Assembly: GCA_037445895.1 (NCBI GenBank) | Contig: JBBIJO010000007.1 | Coordinates: forward strand, 54,923-118,922 | DNA length: 64,000 bases | Direction: 5' to 3' | Source: JBBIJO01 sp037445895 | Lineage (GTDB): Bacteria; Bacteroidota; Ignavibacteria; Kapaibacteriales; UBA2268 | In this document: positions 8,431-16,735 of the stretch, one piece after another | Layout: the number at the start of each line of letters is the position of its first letter | Position numbering within the stretch: position 1 is the stretch's first letter | Position numbers and translations under genes: made by a program | The notes under the pieces: generated by a model | Databases searched by the model: none | What the model saw: the letters and a program-made list of their open reading frames with translations, nothing else | What the model was told of the DNA's origin: nothing

Positions 8431-9393
8431 ATGGATAAAAGCACAATCATTCTCAAAGGAATCGTTTACCAATCGGCGTTGGAATTTCTTTGGAACGAAG
8501 GGTTTATTGGAGTTCCATATCAAGGGATCACAAACGCAACAGGTTCGTGCGAAGCGGTTAGCAATGTTTTCGTTTTGAAGGAACCAGCTTTTCAGACTCT
8601 TTCCCAAACCGTTCAACTCCACTTGGAAAAAGATATTATAACTTATGGACTTCCAAGGATGTTTTCGACTAATCGTTCTTATCGCAAAGATAATCGCAAT
8701 TGGATTTCCGACGGGCGACACTTGAATGATTTCGAATTGCTCGAAACCGAAGCATTAGATACAGACTTAGATTGGCTTCTCAAACATTGTCGAGATTTAT
8801 TAAACTACACCTTTGTTAAAGTCTTGAATATCTCCTCGAAATACGGATTGCTGACCCCAGAGCAACACCATAATTTATACATATATTACGAAAAAGGCTT
8901 CAAAGTTTTAACATATACAGAAGCAATCGAAATTCTTCGAAATAACTATGGATTGCAAATCGAGTGGGGCGACGATTTGAAATCGAACCACGAGCAAATG
9001 CTTGTAAACCACTTCGACCAAAATCTTATGATAACACATTATCCCGAAAAAATAAAATTTTTTAATATGCTTCTTGTTAGGGAAAGCCATCCCGACCGTC
9101 AAATTTGTGAATGTGTCGATGTAATCTTGAAACATTCAGGCGAATCAATAGGAGGCTCCGTTCGTGAATACGACTACGATATTCTTCGTAAACGGCTCTA
9201 CGAAGGAACAATGATTCACCAACTCAGAGAATTAAAGCAAGCCTTCGACGGTAAACCCGAAGAAATAAACCAGATGTTCGAAGAATATTTAGACCTTTTC
9301 AAAAATAATCCCGTCAAGCGTTCAGGTATGGGCCTTGGTTTTGGAAGAGTTCTGCAATTTATTCTTGGAAGCAACGAGATAATTCCATTCTAA
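8431..9393 (+). CDS. AsnRS/AspRS-like catalytic core protein, possible AsnA-type asparagine synthetase
   Basis: 320 residues resembling only the class II catalytic core of asparaginyl/aspartyl-tRNA synthetases. Visible are a motif 2-like region (SYRKDNRN at about 83-90, then RHLNDFELLETE at about 97-108), ITHYPEKIKFF, and a C-terminal motif 3 (SGMGLGFGR, about 298-306) carrying the ATP-binding Arg. There is no N-terminal OB-fold anticodon-binding domain, so charging a tRNA is unlikely. Known paralogues of this shape are the archaeal AsnRS-related asparagine synthetases, which adenylate aspartate and amidate it with ammonia. That role is inference; AsnC-like or amide-forming activity on another acid is possible. 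AAGGGG lies upstream. The gene stands alone, in opposite direction to both neighbours, behind a two-terminator leader. Confidence 0.8.
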   Translation: MDKSTIILKGIVYQSALEFLWNEGFIGVPYQGITNATGSCEAVSNVFVLKEPAFQTLSQTVQLHLEKDIITYGLPRMFSTNRSYRKDNRNWISDGRHLNDFELLETEALDTDLDWLLKHCRDLLNYTFVKVLNISSKYGLLTPEQHHNLYIYYEKGFKVLTYTEAIEILRNNYGLQIEWGDDLKSNHEQMLVNHFDQNLMITHYPEKIKFFNMLLVRESHPDRQICECVDVILKHSGESIGGSVREYDYDILRKRLYEGTMIHQLRELKQAFDGKPEEINQMFEEYLDLFKNNPVKRSGMGLGFGRVLQFILGSNEIIPF

Positions 9394-9399
9394 ATTAAT

Positions 9400-9431
9400 G
9401 AGTAGGAGCAATTTGCAAATTGCTCCTACTC
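9400..9431. repeat. Perfect 32-bp palindrome
   Basis: GAGTAGGAGCAATTTG (9400-9415) is followed directly by its exact reverse complement (9416-9431) with no spacer. It begins 6 bases after the stop codon of the synthetase-like gene. The centre (AGCAATTTGCAAATTGCT) recurs in altered form at 45525-45543, so it may be one copy of a dispersed palindromic repeat. It could also be a transcript-end hairpin, though a T run is lacking. Confidence 0.9.
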
Positions 9432-9479
9432 CATTTTCGTTCCCTACTTCCTTACTAAGGAAAGGAAGCGACGAATGGA
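9430..9479. repeat. Nested hairpin repeat (CTTCCTTACTAAGGAA core)
   Basis: The core TTCCTT-ACT-AAGGAA (9448-9462) is a perfect 6-bp stem with a 3-base loop. An outer stem joins TCCATT..CGT (9430-9440, two-base bulge) to ACGAATGGA (9471-9479). The same plan, an outer stem around a CTYCTTACYAAGGA core, is seen at 42419-42477, which points to a structured repeat family. Confidence 0.65.
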
Positions 9480-9489
9480 AAAAAGTGGG

Positions 9490-9528
9490 TTGATGCAACC
9501 ATATCCTTCAAGGATATGGTTGTATCAA
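9490..9528. repeat. 19-bp inverted repeat with one mismatch
   Basis: Left arm TTGATGCAACCATATCCTT (9490-9508), one-base spacer, right arm AAGGATATGGTTGTATCAA (9510-9528). The single mismatch becomes a G-U pair in RNA, so the hairpin would be very stable. It is the third inverted repeat in a row in this gap. Confidence 0.85.
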
Positions 9529-9747
9529 TTAAAAATCACTTTCGATAAACTATGTTCCTTATTTCAAAGTAGATAGTGTTGCTCGGCACCTACCCGTAAA
9601 ATCCGAAGATTTTGGGAAAAATTGAAACTTAGTTGTAGCGGTTTCGCGAACGACGTTCATATTATAGGCATTCGATTACCTTCGAAAAGGCTTCCGACTC
9701 CGGTTATTGTAGCAAAATAGAAATGTCGGAGTGTTTAAACACTAATT

Positions 9748-12252
9748 CTATTTGGTTTTACGCATAATCTTAGCAAATAGGTGAAATCGAGCCGAGGGTT
9801 GAGCGGCAATAGTTAAAGAAATATAACCCCCATTTAACCATAAACCAAACTGGTCCGAAAAATTACTACTTAGATTTTGTCCCGAGTTCCCACCTGGGAG
9901 AATCACCCAAACAATGGTATCGCCCATATCGGCAATAAATCGAGCGGAAGGAGCAATTTCGACTTTCCCAGGATTGAACAAATGTCCCCCCGAATAATTT
10001 ATTGTTGAATTATTCCCACCTATCGGCTCTGGACCCAAAGCAAAGTTGTTGCGAAGCATCCCAATTCGAGCGAAAGGATGTTCTAAAAATATTCGATGCC
10101 AACTCCCATACCACCAGTCGCCGGGATTAGAACTATTTGTAATTTTCGTCAACTCAGCGATGGCTCGTTTGAAACTACGAAAAACAATTTCGGCTTTGTC
10201 TTCGACTGCGGAGGTTCGAACGTCATCGAAAAAAACCGAATTGCTATCGGTAAGCAACTCTACTATTTTCCTCGTCGGAATAAAATCGACATAAGTATAT
10301 AGACTGTAAAGATACTCTCCAAGCTCATCTTTGAACGTCGATTCAATTAGTTTTGCAAGAAACATTTGGTAAATCGATGGGGCAATCTCTTTCGCAGACA
10401 TCTGGAAGTTCCACACTTTCAACTTTTCCAATGCTACTTTTTCAAGTCGTTCGAGATACTTCTGTTTAGAAATCAAAATAGGTAAAGCCATCGAAAGAAC
10501 TTCTTCGGCTTGCTTCGAATACACATCTTTTTGGACAACTTGGTTTGCCAAAATATCAGTCGGTTTACTTTGATGTAAAATTTGGAAAAGCCGTTTGGCA
10601 CGTCCCGCATCACTCCAATAATTAGAAATATGATTAGGGGTAGCAACAGTCGGATTATTAGAATTAAAAACGAATTGCGACGGAGGATTAACAATATTAA
10701 ACTCATTACCAAATTTTTTAAATCCAACCCAAGAAGAATTCCTGCCCCACGATGGATTAGGAAAATTTGGATTTACATTTACACGCTCAGGATACAGACC
10801 AACAGTCATAAGCCCAATGTTTCCGTATTTATCGCCAAAAGAAAAGTTCAAAGGTGGAGCGCCCCACGAAGCTTTTACACGAACAAACTCTTCCCAATTT
10901 CTAGCTTTTGCAATCGAGTATAATACTTTAACTTCATTGGCAATATAGTGTCCCGTCCAACTATAAGTTAAGCATAAACCTAAGGATTTTCGCTTCTCGA
11001 ACTTAACACCAAATACTTTCGTCGCAGTAAGGGAATCATATACAGGAAGAGCATCGGAAATAATTGAAGAATTTCCCAAATATCTTTTGTAGTAAATAAA
11101 ATTTGAACTATTCTTGACTTTGATTGTATCTAATTTATATGCGAGTTTAATCTTTTTGCCGTTAGTATCGATTACGTATCTCCCGGTAGAATCGAGTTTA
11201 TGCACAAAGAAATCGCAATCGTCCGCCATTGCAACGGTTATTCCCCAGGAAATATCATCGTTTCTTCCGATTAATGGCAAAGGAATGCCCGGCAAACAAA
11301 ACCCTACACAATTGAGGCTGGGTGCTGTAATGTGTAACTGGTACCAAATTGGAGGTAATTGTAAGGTCAAGTGGGGGTCGCTTGCAAGGATTGATGTTCG
11401 GCGATTTCCTTCTACTTTTTGAACAACCCAGGTATTACTGCCCATAAAGGAGCCAAATGGGAAGTATTTGTCCATAACAGAAAAAAGTTCAAAGTAAGTA
11501 GAATAGAAATTATGAAAGTCATCAAAATCGTTCGTAGTTAAAGGGTTTTGTGGTGATTTGTTCGTTTTCGAAACAGTGTCGGGAACCGAGATTGGAATTA
11601 AAGGGAAATCGTGTGGAATCAATTCTTTTGCTCGCTCGAAACCAATTTTATTTGCAATTTCACCGAAAGCAATATCCAACCAGAAGGAAAAGCTCATATT
11701 GAATGCCATCAGCCTCCCAATCGCGATGCAATCCTCGGCTTTCCAATTATCGGGTTTATAACCGAGAGTGCTAAATTCTATTGGTAACCGTTTCGAAAAT
11801 TTTTTAATGTAAAAATTTACCCCTTGTGAGTAGGCTTCGAGAATCGAACGAGATTTTGCGTCGAGATTCGAAATGATTTTTTGCGAAGTGGTTTCGAGCT
11901 CTAAACAGCGAAAATATTGGTCGAGTTTTATGGTCTCGCTGCCAAAAATCTCCGAAAGTCGCCCTTTTGCTATTCGACGAAGATAATCCATTTGCCAAAG
12001 TCTATCGCTTGCTTGCACAAATCCCAAGCCAAAGAAAGCGTCTTCTTCGCTTTTACCAATAATATGTGGAATCCCATATTGGTTTTTGTAAACCGAAACC
12101 TCCTGGCTAATACCCTCCGAAGTTAATTCAATTGGTTCTTCGATAATAGAAATCTTTGCGAAATCATAAGAAAAGAGTAAAAAGAGAACCATAAAAGCAA
12201 CTGCCGTTATTAGCAGCGCAAAAAAACTTACTTCTCGTCTATTGAATCTCAT
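9748..12252 (-). CDS. Penicillin acylase family (S45) Ntn-hydrolase
   Basis: 834 residues. A hydrophobic N-terminal segment (FFALLITAVAFMVLFLLFSY) acts as signal or anchor, followed by the alpha-chain region (YGIPHIIGKSEEDAFFGLGFVQASDRLWQMD). The autocatalytic cut site is GSNTWVV, with the nucleophilic Ser at about 272 becoming the new N-terminus of the beta chain. DPHLTLQLPPIWYQLHI and GRNDDISWGITVAM are further S45 signatures. The family hydrolyses amide bonds in penicillins, cephalosporins, acyl-homoserine lactones or N-acyl amino acids; the substrate here is unknown. It should be periplasmic or membrane-anchored. It sits 24 bases after the SDR gene and looks like the last gene of a four-gene operon with 12277, 13274 and 16736. 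Confidence 0.92.
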   Translation of the reverse strand: MRFNRREVSFFALLITAVAFMVLFLLFSYDFAKISIIEEPIELTSEGISQEVSVYKNQYGIPHIIGKSEEDAFFGLGFVQASDRLWQMDYLRRIAKGRLSEIFGSETIKLDQYFRCLELETTSQKIISNLDAKSRSILEAYSQGVNFYIKKFSKRLPIEFSTLGYKPDNWKAEDCIAIGRLMAFNMSFSFWLDIAFGEIANKIGFERAKELIPHDFPLIPISVPDTVSKTNKSPQNPLTTNDFDDFHNFYSTYFELFSVMDKYFPFGSFMGSNTWVVQKVEGNRRTSILASDPHLTLQLPPIWYQLHITAPSLNCVGFCLPGIPLPLIGRNDDISWGITVAMADDCDFFVHKLDSTGRYVIDTNGKKIKLAYKLDTIKVKNSSNFIYYKRYLGNSSIISDALPVYDSLTATKVFGVKFEKRKSLGLCLTYSWTGHYIANEVKVLYSIAKARNWEEFVRVKASWGAPPLNFSFGDKYGNIGLMTVGLYPERVNVNPNFPNPSWGRNSSWVGFKKFGNEFNIVNPPSQFVFNSNNPTVATPNHISNYWSDAGRAKRLFQILHQSKPTDILANQVVQKDVYSKQAEEVLSMALPILISKQKYLERLEKVALEKLKVWNFQMSAKEIAPSIYQMFLAKLIESTFKDELGEYLYSLYTYVDFIPTRKIVELLTDSNSVFFDDVRTSAVEDKAEIVFRSFKRAIAELTKITNSSNPGDWWYGSWHRIFLEHPFARIGMLRNNFALGPEPIGGNNSTINYSGGHLFNPGKVEIAPSARFIADMGDTIVWVILPGGNSGQNLSSNFSDQFGLWLNGGYISLTIAAQPSARFHLFAKIMRKTK

Positions 12253-12276
12253 TTCGACTAAATTTTCGCGAATATA

Positions 12277-13260
12277 CTAAATCCAACCATTATCAATATA
12301 CCATTTGTAAGTCGAACGGAAGCCCTCTTCGACATCAACTTTTTGGCGAAAGCCGAAAGTTTTCTTAGCTTTTTCTGCCGAGCAAATCCAATATTTTTGA
12401 GTAAAATCCCTTGCTTTTTCGTAATTAAAGACGGGTGCCTTTCCCGAAATGTATCCGAACAACTGACTAACCAACCCCGAAAGAAAAACTATCGAATGTG
12501 GAACTCTTATTATAACCGCTTTTTTACCAACCACCCGACGCATTTCATTTATTAAGTAATCCCACGAATAATTTCTTTCCGATGAAAGGAAAAATATTTC
12601 GCCACTTGCTCGCTCGTGGAGCGTTGCAAGATAAATTCCTTCGACAACATCATCGTAATACAAAAGACTTATAAATTTTTTGCCAAAACCGATAATTGGC
12701 GCTATTCCTCTGTGGACAATTCTAAATAAGTCCACAAGAGCTGTATCCCGGGGTCCATAAACAGCGGGGAGCCGAACAATCGTTACTGGGAAAATGTCTT
12801 TAAACTTCAGGACTTCTTTTTCGGCTTCCAGTTTACTCCTACCATATCGAGTAATAGGGTTACATTCCGTATTCTCATCAACGGGGGAACTTAGGGAAGG
12901 CGAAGGACCAGCGGCAGTTTGGCTGCTAATATATAAAAATTTCTTGACTGATGGATTATAAATTTCGGCGGCACGGAGCAAATTGTAGGTAACATCCCGA
13001 TTACCTCGTAAGTAGGCTTGCAAATTGAACTCCGCAATTACCCCAGCAATATGCACAATGTAATCTACTCCCTCCACCGCTCCTTTTAAGCTTTCAGGCG
13101 TATCGAATATTGTTTCGACGATTGTAAAAGGCTTATCCTTTAACCATCGAAGATTGCTCGTTGGTCGAACCGTGCAACGAACCTCGAATCCTCTATTTAA
13201 AAAATATTCAGCAACAAAACTACCAATAAACCCAGTAGCGCCAGTTACAAGTATATTCAA
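12277..13260 (-). CDS. NAD-dependent epimerase/dehydratase (extended SDR)
   Basis: 327 residues beginning MNILVTGATGFIG, the GxxGxxG dinucleotide-binding loop, and carrying the catalytic YxxxK as YGRSK in ITRYGRSKLEAEKEV. The GVDYIVHIAGVI and LYISSQTAAG strands also fit extended SDR enzymes acting on nucleotide sugars, dihydroflavonols or sterol-like substrates. The exact substrate is not evident. The start codon is TTG at 13260: no ATG lies nearby and the protein's own first strand begins there. Only 13 bases separate it from the upstream protease stop, so it is in the same operon. A TAATTTTG word overlapping that stop (13276-13269) could give an extra leaderless transcript. Confidence 0.9.
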   Translation of the reverse strand: MNILVTGATGFIGSFVAEYFLNRGFEVRCTVRPTSNLRWLKDKPFTIVETIFDTPESLKGAVEGVDYIVHIAGVIAEFNLQAYLRGNRDVTYNLLRAAEIYNPSVKKFLYISSQTAAGPSPSLSSPVDENTECNPITRYGRSKLEAEKEVLKFKDIFPVTIVRLPAVYGPRDTALVDLFRIVHRGIAPIIGFGKKFISLLYYDDVVEGIYLATLHERASGEIFFLSSERNYSWDYLINEMRRVVGKKAVIIRVPHSIVFLSGLVSQLFGYISGKAPVFNYEKARDFTQKYWICSAEKAKKTFGFRQKVDVEEGFRSTYKWYIDNGWI

Positions 13261-13273
13261 TTTTTCAACAAAA

Positions 13274-16200
13274 TTAGTTTTTAATAAACATACCAGAATA
13301 AGTTCTACTTACAAGATGAATCCTAACGAAGTAAACCCCCGAAGGAACCCTCTTCAAATCCAATCCGAGAGTATTTATCCCATTCGAAACAGAAACTCCC
13401 TGCGTTTCGAAAACTATATTGCCATAAACATCGAAAACTTCTACTTTGCCTTGTTCGTATCTATCGGAGAAGAAATCAATTTGTAGAAAATCTGTGGCTG
13501 GATTTGGCGTAAAAATTAAAATATCATCATCTCGGTTGCTTTCACCTTCGACAGCTGAAACTCTTCTACCATATCCGGCAAGTGTTACTTCGATTAAATT
13601 AGGTTGGGCTTCACTTGTCAATACAAGTTTCGCCTGGCGTAGCCCTTCTTCTTTAGGAAAAAAACGAACACGTATCTGAACTTCTTCATCGGGAGAAATA
13701 CTATCGGGAACAGTTCCAAAGAATCTAAACTCGTCGGAAAAAGCTCCAAGTGTTGTATCAATTCGAGACTTCAAGGAAACTTTAGCATTGCCTTCGTTTT
13801 TAATTGTAACAAACTTGAGTTTATTGCTGCCAATATTAACTGTATCGTAATTAATTTGATTCTCGGAGGTTAAACGAATTTGTTTAACAATAGAATTTGG
13901 AACAAGAGCGAAATCGAGATAACTAATCTTTGTTCCTAACTGCCAAAGACGAATAGTGGATTTGTTATAAACAACACTAGCTCCAAGTTGAACAGTCCCA
14001 GTATATTCATTTAATACGGGTATCCAATTATTCCCAAGGTCGGAAGTTCCAACAATTTCCCCGCCGGCGCCCAAAAAATAAATTAGTCGCGAATTCTCGG
14101 GGGCAAAAAGATGGACTGGCATATATCCATTCTGAGTGAAATTATACTGCCGGGTCATCCACGTCTTTCCACCATCAGCCGTTGTTGCAAGATAGCGAGT
14201 TGCATTGGCATCTGAACTTTCGGTGTAAACGGCAATTCCGGTCAAATCCTCTCGAAATGCTAAATAAGAAATAACAACAGCATTCGGTATATTGGTAAAG
14301 TTCCAAGAAATTCCGCGATCACTTGAATAGAAAACCCTGCCAGCGTTTGTCCCAAACCAAAGATTATTTCCCACACGGAAAGATGAGTTAACAAAACCCG
14401 TCTCGTTAGTATTGGGAAGAGCAATATTTGTAACAGGCGTCCACGTTGCTCCACCATCGGTCGTCCTCCCAATTCCCCACTTCCCATTTTTTGGGTCTCC
14501 AAGGAAGATTCCTTCGAGATCGTCGAAAAAGTATATCGCATTCACAAAGCCTGTGGTTCCCGAAACATTAGTAGGTGTCCAACTTTGACCTCCGTTAGTA
14601 GTTGTATACAAATAAGCGGTGGTTTGGTTTTGACTACCAGAACCTGCAATAGCTTTCATTGGATTGAAGGCATAGATGCAGTAAACAGGTTGATTGCTAA
14701 TATAGTTCATTCCATAAGTTCCTGAACGCAACACAATAAACCCACTATATGAACCAAACAAGCCACCTTGGCCAACAGCCCACATACAATCTACCTGTGG
14801 AGAAGAAGCCCCAAACCAATTCGGTGCGTAAGCGTCGGGAAACGATAAGTAGTTTGTCAATTTATTTTGCGACGTGATTTTAATAGGTAAACTAATTATT
14901 TGGTAGTCAATATAATTACCACTCTCGAAGGTGCAAAGTATATTGGCAGTTCCAAGATACCACGGGTTATTCTCGAGTAGTTGGACGGAAAGGTTAGCAT
15001 TCGTCTCGCCATTAGATGGGATATTGCCAAGAGAAAAAACATTCTGGCTTAAAGAAATATAATTACTTAAAGGTTGAAGTGTCAATTTAACGTTGGGTGC
15101 CGCTGCCAAATAATTTTTCACTTTCAACTGTAATACATTTGGTTGGTAATCTGCGAGAACTGAACCTCTGGCGAAACTATACTCATAGATTTCGATTCCT
15201 GGAACCCCCGGATTCGCCTGATTATTATAGTAAACAGCATTATATGCGTTGATTTTACCATAAAAATATGGGCGCTGATTTGGGTCAGAAGTCAACACAT
15301 TATCGGAAGTACTTCGAATTTGATGAAGAAGTTGCTTCGGCGACCAATTCTGATGTAGAGATGCAACTAACCCCACAACACCAGCTGTAATTGGAGAAGC
15401 CATCGAGGTCCCTGTTTGACTCGAATAAGAGTTGTTCGGCATTGTTGAGTAAATTGTTTGCCCGGGTGTATAGACTGTTACTTTTATCCCCCAGTTCGAA
15501 AAATTAGCAACTCGATTCGAAGAATTTGTGCCGCCAACACAAAGAACATTGTCGTAACCAGCAGGATATTGGCCTCCGAAATCTATGTATGCTCCATCAT
15601 TTCCCGAAGCAACAACAACAAGACTACCCTTATTTGTGGCATAATTAATAATATCCTGCTCGGCAGGACTAAAACCCGGTCCTCCCCAACTGCAATTAAT
15701 TATCCTTGCACCCAAATCAGCAGCATACACTATTGCTTCGTAACCTCGAAATATCCCCATACCTCCTTGGTCGGGAGAAGTCTTAACTGGAAGTATCGAA
15801 CAACTAAACCCGGCAGAGGCGATTCCTACCCCATTATTTGTTACAGCGGAAGCCAATCCAGCAACGTGTGTCCCATGGAAGCCAGTAATATTTTTGGGGT
15901 CGTTATCCTCGCGCCAAACACCGTTCAACAAATCCTGTTGGGATATATTACCAACGAAGTCCCAGCCACGAACATCGTCAATCTTTCCATTTCCATCATC
16001 ATCAATTCCATTATTAGGAACCTCTTTCGTATTGGTCCAAATATTTGCGGAAAGGTCAGGATGCTCCCAATCGACGCCACTATCGATAATCGCTATTACA
16101 ACTTTTTTATCCCCTTTCGTTATATCCCAAGCTTTCGGCAATTGAATATTATTGATGAACCATTGCTGGGAAATCGAAGGATCGTTTGGAGTAAAATCGT

Positions 16201-16702
16201 AAAGGAATCGTTTGTAAATAGGAACAGCATATTCAACATTTGGGTCGTTCATAAGTTCTTTGCAAACTTCGTAAACATCGAGTTCATCGGAAAAATATAT
16301 CTCCAAAATATTTTCAATTTTTTGGTCGCTCGTTGCCAAAAGCGTAGTAGAGCTATTCCCGATAAACGGAGCACGAATGCGGGAAATAGTGTATTTCGAA
16401 AGAATTTCCGAGATGGAACCCGAAAGAATCCTATTCATATCTTTGTCGAATCCAACAAGTTCCTTAGTTTTTAGATGTATTGCATTAGAAATTAAATATT
16501 CCTTCGGAACTCGATAGATTGGAACGACATTGCCAACCGATTTCCCCGACGAGGTAATTTGTTCACGATAAACAAAATACTCAACGTTTTTTAAATCCTT
16601 TTGCAACTTCTGGGTTGAATAATTTTCTCCGAATGGTTCCGCTCCAAAAAGGGCAAAACGCACGACAACGAAGAAAACAAAAGTAAATAGAACTTTTCTC
16701 AT
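13274..16702 (-). CDS. Subtilisin-like protease (S8) with YCF48-type propeller and T9SS sorting domain
   Basis: 1142 residues. Order: signal peptide (VLFTFVFFVVVRFALFGA), propeptide to about 160, and the S8 domain with Asp in IAIIDSGVDWEHPDL (about 207), His in GFHGTHVAG (about 276) and Ser in TGTSMASPITAG. Next comes a linker, then a photosystem-assembly/BNR-like propeller with repeated TTNGGQSWTP, TTDGGATWTPV and SSDRGISWNF units, a HYDIN-like Ig domain, and a T9SS sorting tail (FTPNPATDFLQIDF to VPSGVYFVRIH). It should be a secreted or surface-attached protease. AAGGTGG is placed 4-5 bases before the ATG. It lies 33 bases after the DUF4397 lipoprotein gene, and is likely cotranscribed with it and with the SDR and acylase genes. 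Confidence 0.93.
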   Translation of the reverse strand: MRKVLFTFVFFVVVRFALFGAEPFGENYSTQKLQKDLKNVEYFVYREQITSSGKSVGNVVPIYRVPKEYLISNAIHLKTKELVGFDKDMNRILSGSISEILSKYTISRIRAPFIGNSSTTLLATSDQKIENILEIYFSDELDVYEVCKELMNDPNVEYAVPIYKRFLYDFTPNDPSISQQWFINNIQLPKAWDITKGDKKVVIAIIDSGVDWEHPDLSANIWTNTKEVPNNGIDDDGNGKIDDVRGWDFVGNISQQDLLNGVWREDNDPKNITGFHGTHVAGLASAVTNNGVGIASAGFSCSILPVKTSPDQGGMGIFRGYEAIVYAADLGARIINCSWGGPGFSPAEQDIINYATNKGSLVVVASGNDGAYIDFGGQYPAGYDNVLCVGGTNSSNRVANFSNWGIKVTVYTPGQTIYSTMPNNSYSSQTGTSMASPITAGVVGLVASLHQNWSPKQLLHQIRSTSDNVLTSDPNQRPYFYGKINAYNAVYYNNQANPGVPGIEIYEYSFARGSVLADYQPNVLQLKVKNYLAAAPNVKLTLQPLSNYISLSQNVFSLGNIPSNGETNANLSVQLLENNPWYLGTANILCTFESGNYIDYQIISLPIKITSQNKLTNYLSFPDAYAPNWFGASSPQVDCMWAVGQGGLFGSYSGFIVLRSGTYGMNYISNQPVYCIYAFNPMKAIAGSGSQNQTTAYLYTTTNGGQSWTPTNVSGTTGFVNAIYFFDDLEGIFLGDPKNGKWGIGRTTDGGATWTPVTNIALPNTNETGFVNSSFRVGNNLWFGTNAGRVFYSSDRGISWNFTNIPNAVVISYLAFREDLTGIAVYTESSDANATRYLATTADGGKTWMTRQYNFTQNGYMPVHLFAPENSRLIYFLGAGGEIVGTSDLGNNWIPVLNEYTGTVQLGASVVYNKSTIRLWQLGTKISYLDFALVPNSIVKQIRLTSENQINYDTVNIGSNKLKFVTIKNEGNAKVSLKSRIDTTLGAFSDEFRFFGTVPDSISPDEEVQIRVRFFPKEEGLRQAKLVLTSEAQPNLIEVTLAGYGRRVSAVEGESNRDDDILIFTPNPATDFLQIDFFSDRYEQGKVEVFDVYGNIVFETQGVSVSNGINTLGLDLKRVPSGVYFVRIHLVSRTYSGMFIKN

Positions 16703-16735
16703 AAACCACCTTAACTTAACTTTATTTTACAATAA

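Larger units (their letters stand above)
9394..9747. other. Noncoding interval packed with inverted repeats
   Basis: This 354-base gap lies between convergent genes and has no convincing reading frame. It holds a perfect 32-base palindrome (9400-9431), a nested hairpin (9430-9479), a 19-bp inverted repeat (9490-9528), a short hairpin AAAATC-CGAA-GATTTT (9598-9613) and a 12-base palindrome GTGTTTAAACAC (9731-9742). Some of these may stop convergent transcription, but none is followed by a long T run, so simple intrinsic termination does not explain them. Confidence 0.8.

Noticed and set aside
9448..9462. Hairpins in the 9394-9747 gap as simple intrinsic terminators
   Set aside because: None is followed by a clear T run on either strand, so they were listed as repeats and not as terminators.
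15458..16474. Open frame of 338 codons on the plus strand
   Set aside because: It lies antisense to the catalytic part of the S8 protease, has low-complexity Ile/Asn/Arg-rich protein, no family motif and no ribosome site; a shadow of the real gene.
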